Positions 29,553 through 40,284 of a DNA stretch of 64,000 bases are shown in pieces. The notes beneath the pieces were generated by a model. It was not told the DNA's origin. It was given only the letters and a program-made list of their open reading frames with translations, and did not search any database. The stretch is taken from contig CBDCUL010000008.1 of NCBI GenBank assembly GCA_965222855.1, positions 1-64,000 on the forward strand. The letters run 5' to 3'. The stretch is from JABABV01 sp965222855 (lineage in GTDB: Bacteria; Bacillota_I; Bacilli_A; Mycoplasmatales; JABABV01). A program made the position numbers and the translations under genes. The stretch's first letter is position 1. Every line of letters begins with the position of its first letter.

Positions 29553-30995
29553 TTAACTATGTTGTCATTGAGATATGTTATAAAGAGCTGTTTTATTATA
29601 ATATACTCTAATATCTGTACTTGTATAACCACCATAACCTAAGTTAATCTTAATATAATGGTCTTTACACACACTTTTATATTCTGCTGTTCAATTTCGC
29701 TTACCTAGACCAAAGTTATTAAATTGATCGGCAATTAATTGAGGGTTGTTTTTGATGTCTTTGCTTACAGCTGCTGAAAAATGATTTCAATCATAGAAAT
29801 TATTTACTGAGCCTTGTTTTTCTCAATTTAGTGCATTATATTGATTATTATGAAAATCAATATGAATTGTAACATTTTGGAAAATTGTGTTATCAGTAAT
29901 TGTTGCTGTAATTCTTTGATTTGTTCAATCAGTATTAATATTACTAATTACATAAGTATCATTTTTATTTCAAGCGACATTATTGACTCCGCTAATTGAT
30001 AATTCGTTAGTTATATTATAATGAGTATTTTTTAAATCATAATTTGCAGCGACTTCAAATTTAGCAAATGTATATTGTGCTGGTTTAATTACTGAACTAT
30101 CTGTTCAAGTAATTCCAAAATCATTAATACTGTATGTTTGTGAGTTTACATCATATGTTGCTAATGCTTTAAATGATTTATCTTCACCTGCAACATTAAT
30201 TATTCCATAAATATGAGCTGATGATGTTGTTATTGGGTTACCCATTATGAAAACTGTATTAGTTTGAATGTTAGTTGCAATGATAGTAGGAGATATCGTT
30301 CAATTTAAACCAATTGGTAAATGGTTTTTAATTGTGTTCGCAACTGGTACATCTAAGTTAGCGCTATCAAAAATTGAAGTAGCTGGAGTTAAATTTGAGA
30401 TAGCTGGAGTTAGGTCATCTCATTTAGGCATAGCTGGAGTTAGGTCATCTCATTTAGGCATAGCTGGAGTTAGGTCATCTCATTTAGGCATAGCTGGAGT
30501 CAAGTTTGACATAGCTGGAGTCAAGTTTGAGATTGGTTTACTTCATTTAATATTTAAACTAGTAATAAAATAATTTTCATTACTAATATTGTAAAATGCT
30601 GTTGCGGTAAATATTACATCTTTATTGTTAACAGTTACTACCCCATAAATATTAGCTGATGACGATACTGTTGTTGGCTCACCTTTGATAAGAAAAGTTT
30701 GAGTTTGAATATTAGTTGCAATAATATTTGATAAAGTTCATAAAGCGCCAATTGGAATATAGTTTTTAATTGTATTAGAAACTGGTGCTTTTAAGTTAGA
30801 ACTATCAAAAATTGAAGTATTGGGTGTAATTTTTTGACCAGGAATTATTAATTTTGTATTCGGTGTTGTTTTATCACCATGTGGCATTGGTGTATTTTTA
30901 TGATTTAATACCATAACTGTAGGAGTCCCGATAGCAACTAAAGCTATAATTCCTACCGATAAAGATGATACTATGATTTTTGATTTTTTTTGCAT
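29553..30995 (-). CDS. Repeat-containing membrane-anchored surface protein
   Basis: A 480-residue protein with an N-terminal signal-anchor (KIIVSSLSVGIIALVAIGTPTV) but no lipobox Cys, so it is probably membrane-anchored rather than lipidated. Two homologous units of about 95 residues (each with TSIFDSxNL, NTIKNxxPIG and IIATNIQT) flank a run of the decapeptide LTPAMPKWDD repeated three times exactly plus partial LTPAMSN/LTPAISN copies. A unique C-terminal domain of about 190 residues follows. AAGGAG stands eight bases before ATG 30995; GTG 31004 is an alternative. It follows the lipoprotein array and likely adds to surface variation. Confidence 0.8.
30380..30532. repeat. 30-base tandem repeat array in the surface protein gene
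   Basis: Three perfect 30-base copies (30401-30430, 30431-30460, 30461-30490) are flanked by 21-base degenerate units sharing TAGCTGGAGT (30380-30400, 30491-30511, 30512-30532). All unit lengths are multiples of three, so gain or loss changes protein length without frameshift. Confidence 0.95.
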
Positions 30996-31395
30996 ATTTT
31001 TCACTCCTTGTTTATGATTTTTTAGATAATGTTGTTATAATGTTGTTATAAATTAGTTACCTATAATTTAATATAAACTTCAAATAAATTAGTTTAGTTT
31101 ATTTGCTGAAAAAGATATAAAAAATACCATATATATTTATTAAAATATTTTATAATAATATAAACATTTTTAATTTAATAATTGGTATTTAATAACTATT
31201 TTTATTGTTTTTTGCATTTATATAGAATTATTTTAATTTAATTTGTATATACAATTATACCATAAAGGTGTTAATTTAGCAATATATTTCATAAAAAAAA
31301 TAATCAGTAAAAGGTTAATATTAAAGCTTTATTATAATAAAACGTATTTTTTTGAAATTTTTTTGAAATTTTTTTAAAAAAAACACCGAAAATTA
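30996..31395. other. Intergenic AT-rich region
   Basis: About 400 bases without a gene. It contains the upstream region of the surface protein gene, including a short direct repeat AATGTTGTTATA (near 31028 and 31039), and poly-T/A tracts (TTTTTTTGAAA repeated near 31350-31380). No RNA structure is recognised. Confidence 0.5.
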
Positions 31396-31424
31396 TTGAC
31401 TTTATATGTTTAGTACTATAAAAT
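31396..31424 (+). promoter_or_regulatory. Promoter of tRNA-Tyr/Gln
   Basis: TTGACT (31396-31401), 17-base spacer, TAAAAT (31419-31424), 20 bases before the tRNA-Tyr 5' end. Confidence 0.75.
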
Positions 31425-31443
31425 TATAAGAGCAACTTAATTT

Positions 31444-31527
31444 GGAGGGGTAGTGAAGTGGCTAAACACGGTTGACTGTAACTCAACTCCTTAGGGTTCG
31501 GGGGTTCGAATCCCTCCCCCTCCACCA
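31444..31527 (+). tRNA. tRNA-Tyr (anticodon GTA)
   Basis: A cloverleaf with acceptor GGAGGGG/CCCCTCC, anticodon loop CTGTAAC, a long variable arm as expected for bacterial Tyr, and T-loop GGTTCGAATCC-like GGGTTCGAATCCC. CCA is encoded. Confidence 0.95.
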
Positions 31528-31534
31528 TTTTATT

Positions 31535-31609
31535 TGGGGTATAGCCAAGCGGTAAGGCACACGGTTTTGATCCGTGTATGCGTTGGTTCAAATCCAGCTA
31601 CCCCAGCCA
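31535..31609 (+). tRNA. tRNA-Gln (anticodon TTG)
   Basis: Acceptor TGGGGTA/TACCCCA, discriminator G, anticodon loop TTTTGAT, T-arm GTTCAAATCC, CCA encoded. It follows tRNA-Tyr by seven bases and shares its promoter. Confidence 0.95.
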
Positions 31610-31634
31610 TATCATCATTGTGATGGCTTGTTTA

Positions 31635-31668
31635 AAAAACAATTAATTAATTTTAATTGTTTTTTTTA
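31635..31668 (+). terminator. Terminator after tRNA-Tyr/Gln
   Basis: AAAACAATTAA and TTAATTGTTTTTTTT stem with T tract. Confidence 0.7.
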
Positions 31669-31707
31669 TGTTTATTTTTCAGAAATTTTAATTATAATTC
31701 TACTATA

Positions 31708-31741
31708 AAAAAATAATAGTTTTTAATAACTATTATTTTTT
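31708..31741 (-). terminator. Terminator of the large lipoprotein gene
   Basis: AAAAAATAATAGTT and AACTATTATTTTTT form a 14-base stem 15 bases after the stop at 31756 (minus strand). Confidence 0.8.
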
Positions 31742-31755
31742 AATATTGTTTAAAA

Positions 31756-33561
31756 TTATAGTGCATTCATATCATGATTAATTGTCGGTGCACTTTTAAT
31801 ATCTTTTTCTGTAAATGTAGCTGCGTTGCCACTAGATCAACTATAAGAAAATACTGCTCCATCCCCACCAAGTGGTGTTTTGTATTGAGTATCAGTTTGG
31901 CTATAAAATTTTACCGTGAATTCAATTGATAAAGTATTGTAGTTAATTGTCGCTGTTTGCACAATAGCATCTAGAGTTGTTACATGAAATTGATCTTCAT
32001 TATTACCAAATAATTTAGCTAAATTAGGATATTCAACTCAATGAGACCCGTTATGATAAGCATCATCAAGTCCGAAACATAAATAGTTGGTGGGTGCTCC
32101 AGTAGCGGGTGCTCCAGCACCTCTATATGTTGATAAAAATGTTTTAGCAGAATTTAATCATGTTTTTGATGCTGCCGGGATATTTGGAGGAGCGACTGTT
32201 TTTGCTGGTTTAAAATCAGTCATTTGAATATCATCTCACGCATTAGCTCCAGTATTTTGTTTTTCGGTTGCAGTAACGTTATAGCGTGAATTAGACGCAT
32301 TATTAGGCAGGTTTGCTGGTGGAGTAACTGTTAAGGTAATTGAGTTAGTTGTTCGGTCTGGGGCCTCGTTTGTTGCTACAACAGCAGTGAACGGATCTTT
32401 GGTGTTGTTTATTGGTATCCCTCAGTTTTGAGGAAATGTTTTACGATACTCTGGATGATCTTGATTATTATACATTCAATATAAAACAGTGCGGACATCA
32501 AAATTACTTTTATTTTGACCTCATTCAATTGCTTGATTTTTATAAACATTAAAATGATCAATAGTTGGGGTACCAACATTAATTTCACCAATGAAATTTT
32601 GTTTTCCACCAAAAATATTAATTAAATTAGTTGTTGAGCTCATTGTTGCTGAAATAATTTCTGTTTCAGTAACATCATAATATTTTCTTGTAAGCGTGTA
32701 TGTAACTTTCTTGTTAGCGTTATCAATTTTGGGTGGCGACATCACTGAAGTACTATCAGTTCATTTTGGTTCACCAGGCATTGAGATATGAATATCTATT
32801 CAAGCAGCGAAGTCGCCCCCAGGTGCATGTTTAATTAAATCACTAAAAGTATTTTGATAATCTTTAAAAGTATAATTTAGCGTTCAATCAGTAATATTGT
32901 ATTTTACTCCTGTATAATTGGCACGAAATTTTAATGTAGTCTTATAAAAATCACCAGTTGCACCAGTCGTTTGTAAAACAATAACTAAAATAACGACATT
33001 CTTCTCAGAAGTATCATCATATGCATAACTATAAACTTTTAAATCAAAGTTTAAATTAATATTAACATTAGGGAGAAATTTTTTAGTCTCTTGTTGATAA
33101 TTGAAAATTTGTTTTCACATTTGTTGAGCAGAATTGTCTGTTTCAATCTGTGCTTTATATTCTGCAAAAGATAATATTTTTTTAGGTGGACTACTACATT
33201 TTCAATCAGCAACTTTATAAGATTGATCTTTTATATACGTTGCTGTAAAAGTTGCTTCTTCTGTTTTTGTGCTTAAAGTACGAATAATAACTACTACATA
33301 TTTTGATTGGTGATCATTAGTATGTTGATTAATGCTTAATTCTGATGGTTGTGCATTATCTCATCCAGTTGGGTGAGTTTGGTCAACAATCGCAATTGCC
33401 GTTTCGGCAGCAGCTTCTGCTAAAAAAATAGCAAACGTTGGTTTTGGTGGTGGTTTTGGTGCTCTTTTATGACCACAACTAATCGTTGTTGTTGTTACAA
33501 AACTGATTGGAACTGCCAAGGCAATTGTTCCGAATAATAATTTTTTTCAAAGTTTTTGCAT
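31756..33561 (-). CDS. Large lipoprotein, distant relative of the array
   Basis: A 601-residue lipoprotein with signal peptide and lipobox TTTTISCGHK (Cys 29). The mature part contains YKVADWK, YNITDWTLNYTFKDY and KFLPNVNINLNF, echoing the array family (KYLPNINF, FSISDWT.NY.F), so it shares ancestry but is about twice as long. The C-terminal half has PATGAP/APATG low-complexity stretches and no recognised domain. GAGGGAGTTAATT precedes ATG 33561. Divergent from cutC. Confidence 0.85.
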
Positions 33562-33675
33562 AATTAACTCCCTCAATAGTTTATTATTAAAACATATAAT
33601 TAGTTTGTTAATATTCAATATATATACTAATTATATAATATATAATTTTTTTAATTGAAAGTGAGTTATTAAACT

Positions 33676-34341
33676 ATGAAAACTTTAGAAATTATTGCCC
33701 ATAACTTAGAAGATATTAAAGCGATTAACCAATCTTGTGCAACACGAATCGAATTGTGTATTGATATGGAACAAGATGGTTTAACGCCAACACGTGAATT
33801 AATCACCCAAAGCTTGGCATTAACTACTATTCCAATTATGGTAATGATTAGAAATCATTCTCGTAATTTTGTATATAATAAAATAGAGTTTAGTGTAATG
33901 CTGGCCCAAATTAGCAATTATCGTAAATTAGGTATTAAGGGAATTGTTATTGGTTGTTTAAAAGCTAATAACAATGAAATTGACTTTGAACAAATGCGTG
34001 CTATTAAACTAGCTACTCAAAATATCGAAATTACTTTTCATCGTGCTTTTGATCTAGTCGAAGATAAAATAAATTCTGCTAAAAAATTGGCAAAAATTGG
34101 CATTAATCGGATTATGACTATTGGCACTCCGGGTCATCCTATTACTGATAATATAGAAATTTTACAAAGACTATCAGAAGAAATTGAAGTTTTAGCTGGG
34201 GGTGGTATTAATCAAAGTAATATCAAAACTTTATCTACTGCTGGTTTAGCGCATTTTCATGTCGGTACTGCTGTACGAGAATCAAAAAGTTGAAATGGAG
34301 CAATTGATTTTAAAAAAATTGATCAATTATGAATTGCTTAA
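33676..34341 (+). CDS. cutC: CutC family protein
   Basis: A 221-residue TIM-barrel protein of the CutC family, originally linked to copper homeostasis but of uncertain biochemical role. Landmarks are RIELCIDMEQDGLTPTREL near the start, IPIMVMIRNHSRNF, ITFHRAFDLVED, ILQRL...VLAGGGIN and a C-terminal HVGTAVRES. GAAAGTGAG lies about ten bases upstream of the ATG. It stands alone between a lipoprotein and the sugar operon. TGA Trp codons lie near the end. Confidence 0.9.
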
Positions 34342-34423
34342 TTTTTTTAAAATAATAAATTTGAATTACAAAAATAATACAAAGTTGTATTAATTAAGTT
34401 ACTAGATTTTAAAAAGTAATTAA

Positions 34424-34458
34424 AAAAGTAAATTGGTAATTAACCAATTTACTTTTTG
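34424..34458. terminator. Bidirectional terminator cutC / ROK operon
   Basis: AAAAAGTAAATTGGT and ACCAATTTACTTTTT form a 15-base stem overlapping the end of the ROK gene. Confidence 0.85.
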
Positions 34459-35333
34459 TTGTTTTCTAATAATAATGCAAAATATAAACTACCAATTAAG
34501 TTTGCTCGATTACCTAATTTCGAAGCTACTATATTAGGAATATGATCGTATTCTTCAATCTGATTAATTTTATTTTGAGCCCGCTCTTTAATAATGTTTA
34601 AATATTGTTGGTTACTAGATATCCCGCCGCCAAGAACGATATAATCGGGATTCAAAAAATATTCAACGTTAAATAAAAAATTAACAAACGGATCGATTGT
34701 TGTTTTTAAAAAGTCATTAACTTCTATTGGACGACGTTGTTGATAATCATTAAAAATTTGATCACCAGTATTAAAATTAGTTGCTAAATATTTATTGTAT
34801 TGATCAATCATTGCTCTAGTTGATGATGATCGTGACAGAATTTTATTATTATTGCTGTTTAGTGCATAGCCAAATTCACCAGTTAAATTATCTTTACCAC
34901 GTAAAATTTTATGATCAATTGCTACAGCGCCACCAATGCCAGTGCCAACTACAACTGAAACTAAAATGCCATTATCTGAAAAACCACCTTTTCAAATTTC
35001 GCCTAAAATAGCGCAATTAGCATCATTCTCAATTGTAATTAAAATATTTGGAAAAGCTGCTTGTAAAATTAATTTAAAATTTCCTTCACAAATAAAAGGA
35101 ACCGCATTAAGGCCACGCACTGTACCAGCTTTATTAGAAACTGAACCAGGTAGTGAAAATACCATGCCAATAATAGGTTGATCTTGAAGATATTTTTTTA
35201 ATAATGTAATTAAATCAGGGAAATTATCAACTGTTGGCTGATGCGTTATTTGATCAAAATTGCCATCTTTGTCGAGCAGTGCCATTTTGATAAAAGTGCC
35301 GCCAACATCAACTGCTAAATATTTTTTTAACAT
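34449..35333 (-). CDS. ROK family sugar kinase
   Basis: A 294-residue sugar kinase. N-terminal ATP-phosphate loop LAVDVGGTFIKMALLD, catalytic region ITIENDANCAILGE (the Asp of NDA), VVGTGIGGAVAI, and a C-terminal DYIVLGGGIS adenosine motif. The cysteine-rich zinc motif of many ROK glucokinases (CGCxGCxE) is absent; the equivalent place reads GYALNSNNNKI. Likely substrates are mannose, glucose or an N-acetylhexosamine released by the two upstream glycosidases. It begins three bases after the GH38 stop, last gene of the GH1-GH38-ROK operon. Confidence 0.9.
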
Positions 35334-35336
35334 CTT

Positions 35337-37925
35337 TTAAACTCCAATCTTAATTTTTGGTAAAGTAAAAATAATGGTTACTATTTTTTGCGATTCTATA
35401 ACAATACTCGTTTGATTAAATTGATAATCAAGATCACTAAATTGTTTTTTAAATGCAAAATTAATATTTTTATTATTGATTTTTAAATCAAATGTTTGTG
35501 CTTGATTTTTTAAATTAGCAATTCTTAATTCAATATGTATTTGATCGATATATCGCAAACTACTAATTAATAAATTGGCATTGATTTTAAGATTTGCTAA
35601 TTTAATATTAGTCACATTTGTTGTTTGGTCATAATTAATTACAAAGCGATCGGCACTAAATTCTAAATCATCAAGATTACCATCATAATAAAAACCACTC
35701 TCAAAATTTCAACTATTAACTAATTTGGCAGTTTGTTGATCGTTAAATGAAAATCCAAAATCAAACACTAATTCTTTTTGGAGTTGCGCATCAGGAGTTG
35801 CTAAATGTATCCCTGATGGACGTCCTGGACGTCAAACTAAATCTTTATTACCAATAAACCCATAACTTCTAAAAAGCGTGACTTCAAGGCTATTATCAAC
35901 TACTTGAAATTCGTTATTTCCGCGTGTTAATAATGTGAAATTATCAAACTGTGGAATCAAAATCGCATTGTCATTAGTAGTAATTGGGCACGGAAATTCT
36001 TTGTAACCTTTTTTAACTCAATCTAATTCACTAAAATTAGCGCGTGATGTTAGTGAATTAGATTGAGTAGCATAAACATCACTTAAATTAAACTCAGTTT
36101 CAAAATTAAAATTAATTACTCATTTAGTATTTTGTGATTTGTTATTAGTTTTAACTTTAATTTTATAAGTTTCGCCATATCATTTACTAATAATAATTTT
36201 AAACGTTTGTGATTTATTATTTTGATAAGTTACAACATGGTCTAATTCAATTAGATGATATAAAAGAGTTGTAATATTTTTAGTGATTTTATTTAAAGCA
36301 CTAATTTTTGTTGTTTTTTGATTTTGGGGATTAGGTGAGAAATCATAACTATCACCAAAATCATCATAAGGTAAAATATTAATAAAATCATCTAGTGATA
36401 AATGTTTATTAATATATCTAATGCAATGGCGATGAATTCATAAATGATTATCAGGGTCACCAATAATGTTAGTAAAATTCTGATTTAATTTTACTGCCCC
36501 ATTATGATGATTAATTTTAAACACTTGATAACTTAGTGGTTGCATTAATGGTGTTTTGATTGCAACTTCAAATTCATAATACGGATTATATTCTAGCGTA
36601 GTTAAACGCTTCGTAATTTTTTTAATTTTTAAAACAAAATTACGATCATTAGAAGTAATCATTTTTTGCGTTGAAGTTATTTTAGAATCTAGTGTTATTA
36701 CGCGCGCATAAGGTGCTAAATTAAAACATAAAATATCTGTTTTAGCATCTAAGTTTAATTGGTGAAATATTTTCTTTTTAATGATTGCGATTTCCATCAT
36801 AATCATTTGATGAGCTTGGGTTAAGCGATTGAAAATATCTTTGTTAGTGCCATCGCTATTACAGTTACCTAAACTATCATGTGCTTGACTAACTAAGATT
36901 TTTTTCATAACTTCATCAATAATACGTTGATTATTATAAGTTGGTTGGAATTGGCGATACATAATAGTTAGTGGTTCCAATTCATAATAGAGTTTTATTT
37001 CACATTGACGAAATAAGTTTTTAAGATCATAGCGTGATGATGCAATTGTGCGATGGATTCTTGCTAAGTATGGTCAGTGAAGACTAGTATTAATTTCGTA
37101 ATTTGGTTTTTCAACATTAGCAAAAAACTGATCAAAATTACTAATTATTCATTCGTGGTCAGGATCAATTTTATTTAACTCATTAATCACTAAAGGTAAA
37201 TCATTAATAATCGGACCTTCATCGCCCCCAAAAGGTAATAAAATATTTTTAGCTAATTCGTCGGGCGAGCGATCTTTAATCGTTTTTAAAAATGGTAATA
37301 AGTCAGCCAGAATTTTTGGTGTTTTAGCTTGGTAGTTTATCGCATTAATTTTATTATAAGGAAAAACACCACCAAAAACTCAATAACCATGTTGTAAACA
37401 ATATGTTGGAATCTCACTTCCATCAATCCCTTTTCAATTGAAATAAACCGTTTGATCATTATCTTCTTTTTTCATTCCGCGTCAAAAAATCATATTTTTT
37501 AGTGCAAAATAATTAAAAATTTGTGGTAAATTTATATTAAATCCAAAAGAATCTGGTAAATAAGCACTAGTAATGCTACGTCCTAAATCATTAGCAATAT
37601 TAATTCCGTATTCTAAATTACGAATAATGCTTTCACCTAATGAATTGAACATATCTGGTTGTGAATATCATGGACCTAGTAATAATTTGTTCGCTAATGC
37701 TAGTTTAACTAACGCAGCGCGATCATTTGAGCTACTTGCTAAATAATCATCTAAGATTGAAACTTGGCCGTCTAAGACAAAGTTTTTAAATTGAGAATTA
37801 TTATTTAGCACTTTAATAATTTCTGTTAAATTATGGTTAAATAAAGTGTTGGCTTGGCTTTGGCTAAAATATCATTCCCGATCTCAATGAGTATGGGGAA
37901 CAACATGAATTTTTCATTTTTTCAT
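35337..37925 (-). CDS. GH38 alpha-mannosidase
   Basis: An 862-residue glycoside hydrolase family 38 enzyme. HVVPHTHWDREW (residues 7-18) supplies the zinc ligands His and Asp, AYLPDSFGFN the nucleophile region, ILLPFGGDEGP another conserved active-site segment, and LVSQAHDSLGNC the late zinc-binding His-Asp. The second half is the beta-sandwich domain. Family members include MngB (6-phospho-mannosylglycerate hydrolase) and bacterial alpha-mannosidases that trim host N-glycans. No signal peptide is seen, so it acts on imported oligosaccharide or phospho-sugar. GAGGAGG, 12 bases upstream, is shared with the end of the GH1 gene. Many Trp are TGA, including the HTHWD one. Confidence 0.93.
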
Positions 37926-37929
37926 TAGA

Positions 37930-39285
37930 TTATAAATCCTCCTCGTGCGCAATAAAGTTTTTAAATCATGTAAATGATTTTTTAGCGCTGCGCTTACCAC
38001 TATTAATATCTAGAGCAATAATTCCATAACGATTTTTATAAGCATTTAATCAAGATCAATTATCAATATAAGTTCACATATGGAATCCAAAACAATTACT
38101 ACCATCTTTAATAGCACGTTTGACTTGTTGAATATGTTCATTTAAAAATTCAATTCGGTAATCATCAACAATAATATTTGATTGTTGATGATTACTAATT
38201 ACTTCATCAGCGATGCCAATGCCATTTTCAGCGAGATAGACAGGAATATTATGATAGTTGTTCTTAATATGCATTAACGCTTCATAAATGCCTTCAGGAT
38301 AAATTTCTCAACCACGCGATTTATTAATTCTAATGTTTGGTTTTTGATAATCATTATAATATAATTGATTAGGTAGCTCTTTGCTAATTTTATTAACTGG
38401 TGCTTTAATGCGCAATGGTTGATAATAATTAATGCCTAAAAAATCAATTTGATATTTTTTAATACTATCTCATTGCGCTGGAGTATTAGTTCACATTCAA
38501 TTTCGAGCTTTTGCTTCTGTGATTAGCATTGCTGGAATTTCACCTTTAACACAACCATCTAAAAAATAACTATTTTGTCAAATATCAGCTCATTTAGCTG
38601 CTAAGCGATCACTTGGTGAATCACTTCTTGGTTTTGGTAATTTAATATTTAAAATGATGCCAATTTGACCATCGTATTTTCCAGCACGATAAACTCTAAT
38701 CGCTTCCTTATGCGCTAACAATGTGTATCACATTGATTTTAGCGCATTAGGAATGCTTTCTTGAGCAGGATAGTGGTATTTATATAAGTATTGACATTCA
38801 ACATGAACAATTGGTTCATTGAATGTAACTCATTTTTTAACACGATCGCCAAATAGTTCAAAACATTTGCTAGCATAATAACTATAAAATTCGACACTTT
38901 TAGAATTAGTTCATCCGCCAATTTTCATTAATCACATTGGCATATCAAAATGAAAAAGATTAATAATTGGTTCGATGTCATTAACAATCATATAATCAAT
39001 CATTTGATTATAAAAAGTTACTGCTGCTGGATTGACGTTTCTACCATCAGGTATTAAAAAGGTTCATTGAATTGAAGTACGTAATGAATTAAAATTAGCT
39101 TTTTTAGCTCAATCAATATCTGTTTTATATTGATTGAGGAAATCATTACAGACGAATTTTTGCTGATAAAATTTTTCCGGATGTTCTTGGAATCAATAAT
39201 CTCAAGTTGATTGTGATTTATTAATACCAACTCCTTCAGTTTGCGGACCAGAAAAAGCACTACCTCATAAAAATTTTTGTTTCAT
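37930..39285 (-). CDS. GH1 beta-glucosidase / 6-phospho-beta-glucosidase
   Basis: A 451-residue family-1 glycosidase. It begins KFLWGSAFSGPQTEG, carries the acid/base TFNEP, the nucleophile YLAENGIG and the closing WTYIDNWSWLNAYKNRYG. Retaining mechanism on beta-glucosides or, given PTS import in this genome, possibly 6-phospho-glycosides; the phospho-binding Ser/Lys/Tyr triad could not be assigned with certainty (the late segment reads GIIALDINSGKRSAKKS). First gene of the operon, with GGAGG ten bases upstream. No signal peptide. Confidence 0.92.
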
Positions 39286-39442
39286 ATTTTTAAGACCTCC
39301 GTTATTTAATAATTGTAATATAAATAAAGTATAAAACTAAAAAATAAAAAAATAAATTGCTTTATTATAAAATAATTCAGTCATAAGTTAAATTTTAAAA
39401 AAATGCTAAATTAAATATTTTTTATTTTTTTTCATAAAATGC

Positions 39443-39471
39443 TTGTGTTTTTCCCGAAATAAATATATAAT
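39443..39471 (+). promoter_or_regulatory. Promoter of the eight-tRNA operon
   Basis: TTGTGT (39443-39448), 17-base spacer, TATAAT (39466-39471), about 40 bases before tRNA-Pro. Confidence 0.7.
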
Positions 39472-39514
39472 GATAGGGCATAAATATTTTTATTTATTCG
39501 TATATGGTCGTTAT

Positions 39515-39591
39515 CGGGAAGTGGCTCAGCTTGGTAGAGCATTCGGTTTGGGACCGAAGGGTCGCAGGTTCGAATCCTGTCTTCCCGACCA
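39515..39591 (+). tRNA. tRNA-Pro (TGG)
   Basis: Acceptor CGGGAAG/CTTCCCG, anticodon loop TTTGGGA, T-loop GGTTCGAATCC, CCA encoded. First of a tightly packed tRNA operon. Confidence 0.95.
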
Positions 39592-39592
39592 T

Positions 39593-39668
39593 GGGGTGGT
39601 AGCTCAATTGGTAGAGCACCTGTCTTGCACACAGGAGGTCGCAAGTTCGATTCTTGTCCGCTCCACCA
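39593..39668 (+). tRNA. tRNA-Ala (TGC)
   Basis: Anticodon loop CTTGCAC; acceptor GGGGTGG/CCGCTCC places G3 opposite U70, the alanine identity pair. CCA encoded. Confidence 0.95.
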
Positions 39669-39670
39669 TT

Positions 39671-39747
39671 GGCGGGGTAGCTCAGTTGGCTAGAGCACTC
39701 GGTTCATACCCGAAAGGTCGCGAGTTCAAGTCTCGCTCCCGCCACCA
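39671..39747 (+). tRNA. tRNA-Met elongator (CAT)
   Basis: Acceptor GGCGGGG/CTCCCGCC-type, anticodon loop TTCATAC, resembling the Bacillus elongator Met. CCA encoded. Confidence 0.85.
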
Positions 39748-39771
39748 TATGGACGTAACTTACATTAATTC

Positions 39772-39848
39772 GGACTCTTAGCTCAGTTGGTTAGAGCCAC
39801 CGGCTCATAACCGGTTGGTCACAGGTTCGAGTCCTGTAGGGTCCACCA
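39772..39848 (+). tRNA. tRNA-Ile2 (CAT, lysidine type)
   Basis: Acceptor GGACTCT/AGGGTCC and anticodon stem-loop GGCTCATAACC match the Ile2 species, whose C34 is converted to lysidine to read AUA. It is distinguished from Met by its stems; tRNA-Met is the alternative. Confidence 0.8.
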
Positions 39849-39849
39849 C

Positions 39850-39942
39850 GGAGGAATACCCAAGTCTGGCTGAAGGGATCGGTCTTGAAAACCGGCAGGT
39901 CGAGAAATCGGCGCGGGGGTTCGAATCCCTCTTCCTCCGCCA
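39850..39942 (+). tRNA. tRNA-Ser (TGA)
   Basis: Class II tRNA with a long variable arm (CGAGAAATCGGCG region), acceptor GGAGGAA/TTCCTCC, discriminator G, anticodon loop CTTGAAA. CCA encoded. Confidence 0.95.
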
Positions 39943-39948
39943 TTATAT

Positions 39949-40025
39949 CGCAGGGTGGAGCAGTTTGGTAGCTCGTCGGGCTCATAACCCGAAGGCCGTA
40001 GGTTCAAATCCTGCCCCTGCAACCA
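39949..40025 (+). tRNA. tRNA-fMet initiator (CAT)
   Basis: The 5' C does not pair with the opposite A (CGCAGGG / CCCTGCA) and three G-C pairs (GGG..CCC) close the anticodon stem, the two initiator hallmarks. CCA encoded. Confidence 0.95.
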
Positions 40026-40030
40026 TTTAA

Positions 40031-40106
40031 GGTCCTGTAGTGAAGCGGTTATCATGCCTCCCTGTCACGGAGGAGATCGCGGGTTCGAGTCCCGTCAGGA
40101 CCGCCA
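40031..40106 (+). tRNA. tRNA-Asp (GTC)
   Basis: Anticodon loop CTGTCAC, acceptor GGTCCTG/CAGGACC, discriminator G, CCA encoded. Confidence 0.95.
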
Positions 40107-40107
40107 T

Positions 40108-40183
40108 GGTTCAGTAGCTCAGTCGGTAGAGCAAGGGACTGAAAATCCCTGTGTCGGCGGTTCAATTCCGTCCTGAATCACCA
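40108..40183 (+). tRNA. tRNA-Phe (GAA)
   Basis: Anticodon loop CTGAAAA, acceptor GGTTCAG/CTGAATC, CCA encoded. Last of the cluster. Confidence 0.95.
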
Positions 40184-40205
40184 TTTATATCAATAAATGT
40201 TGACC

Positions 40206-40234
40206 AAAACACTTTGAAAAAAGTGTTTTTTTTA
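40206..40234 (+). terminator. Terminator of the tRNA operon
   Basis: AAAACACTT, loop TGAAAA, AAGTGTTTT and further T's. Confidence 0.85.
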
Positions 40235-40284
40235 TTATTATATTTCTAAATGTGGGACAATAATGTTAAGCGAGGTCATATTAT

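Noticed and set aside
30380..30532. CRISPR-like array
   Set aside because: The 30-base units are directly contiguous with no spacers, are in frame with the surrounding gene and encode a decapeptide; there are no cas genes.
39443..40055. ORFs across the tRNA cluster
   Set aside because: These readings on both strands run through well-formed tRNA cloverleaves; the apparent peptides are artefacts of tRNA sequence.
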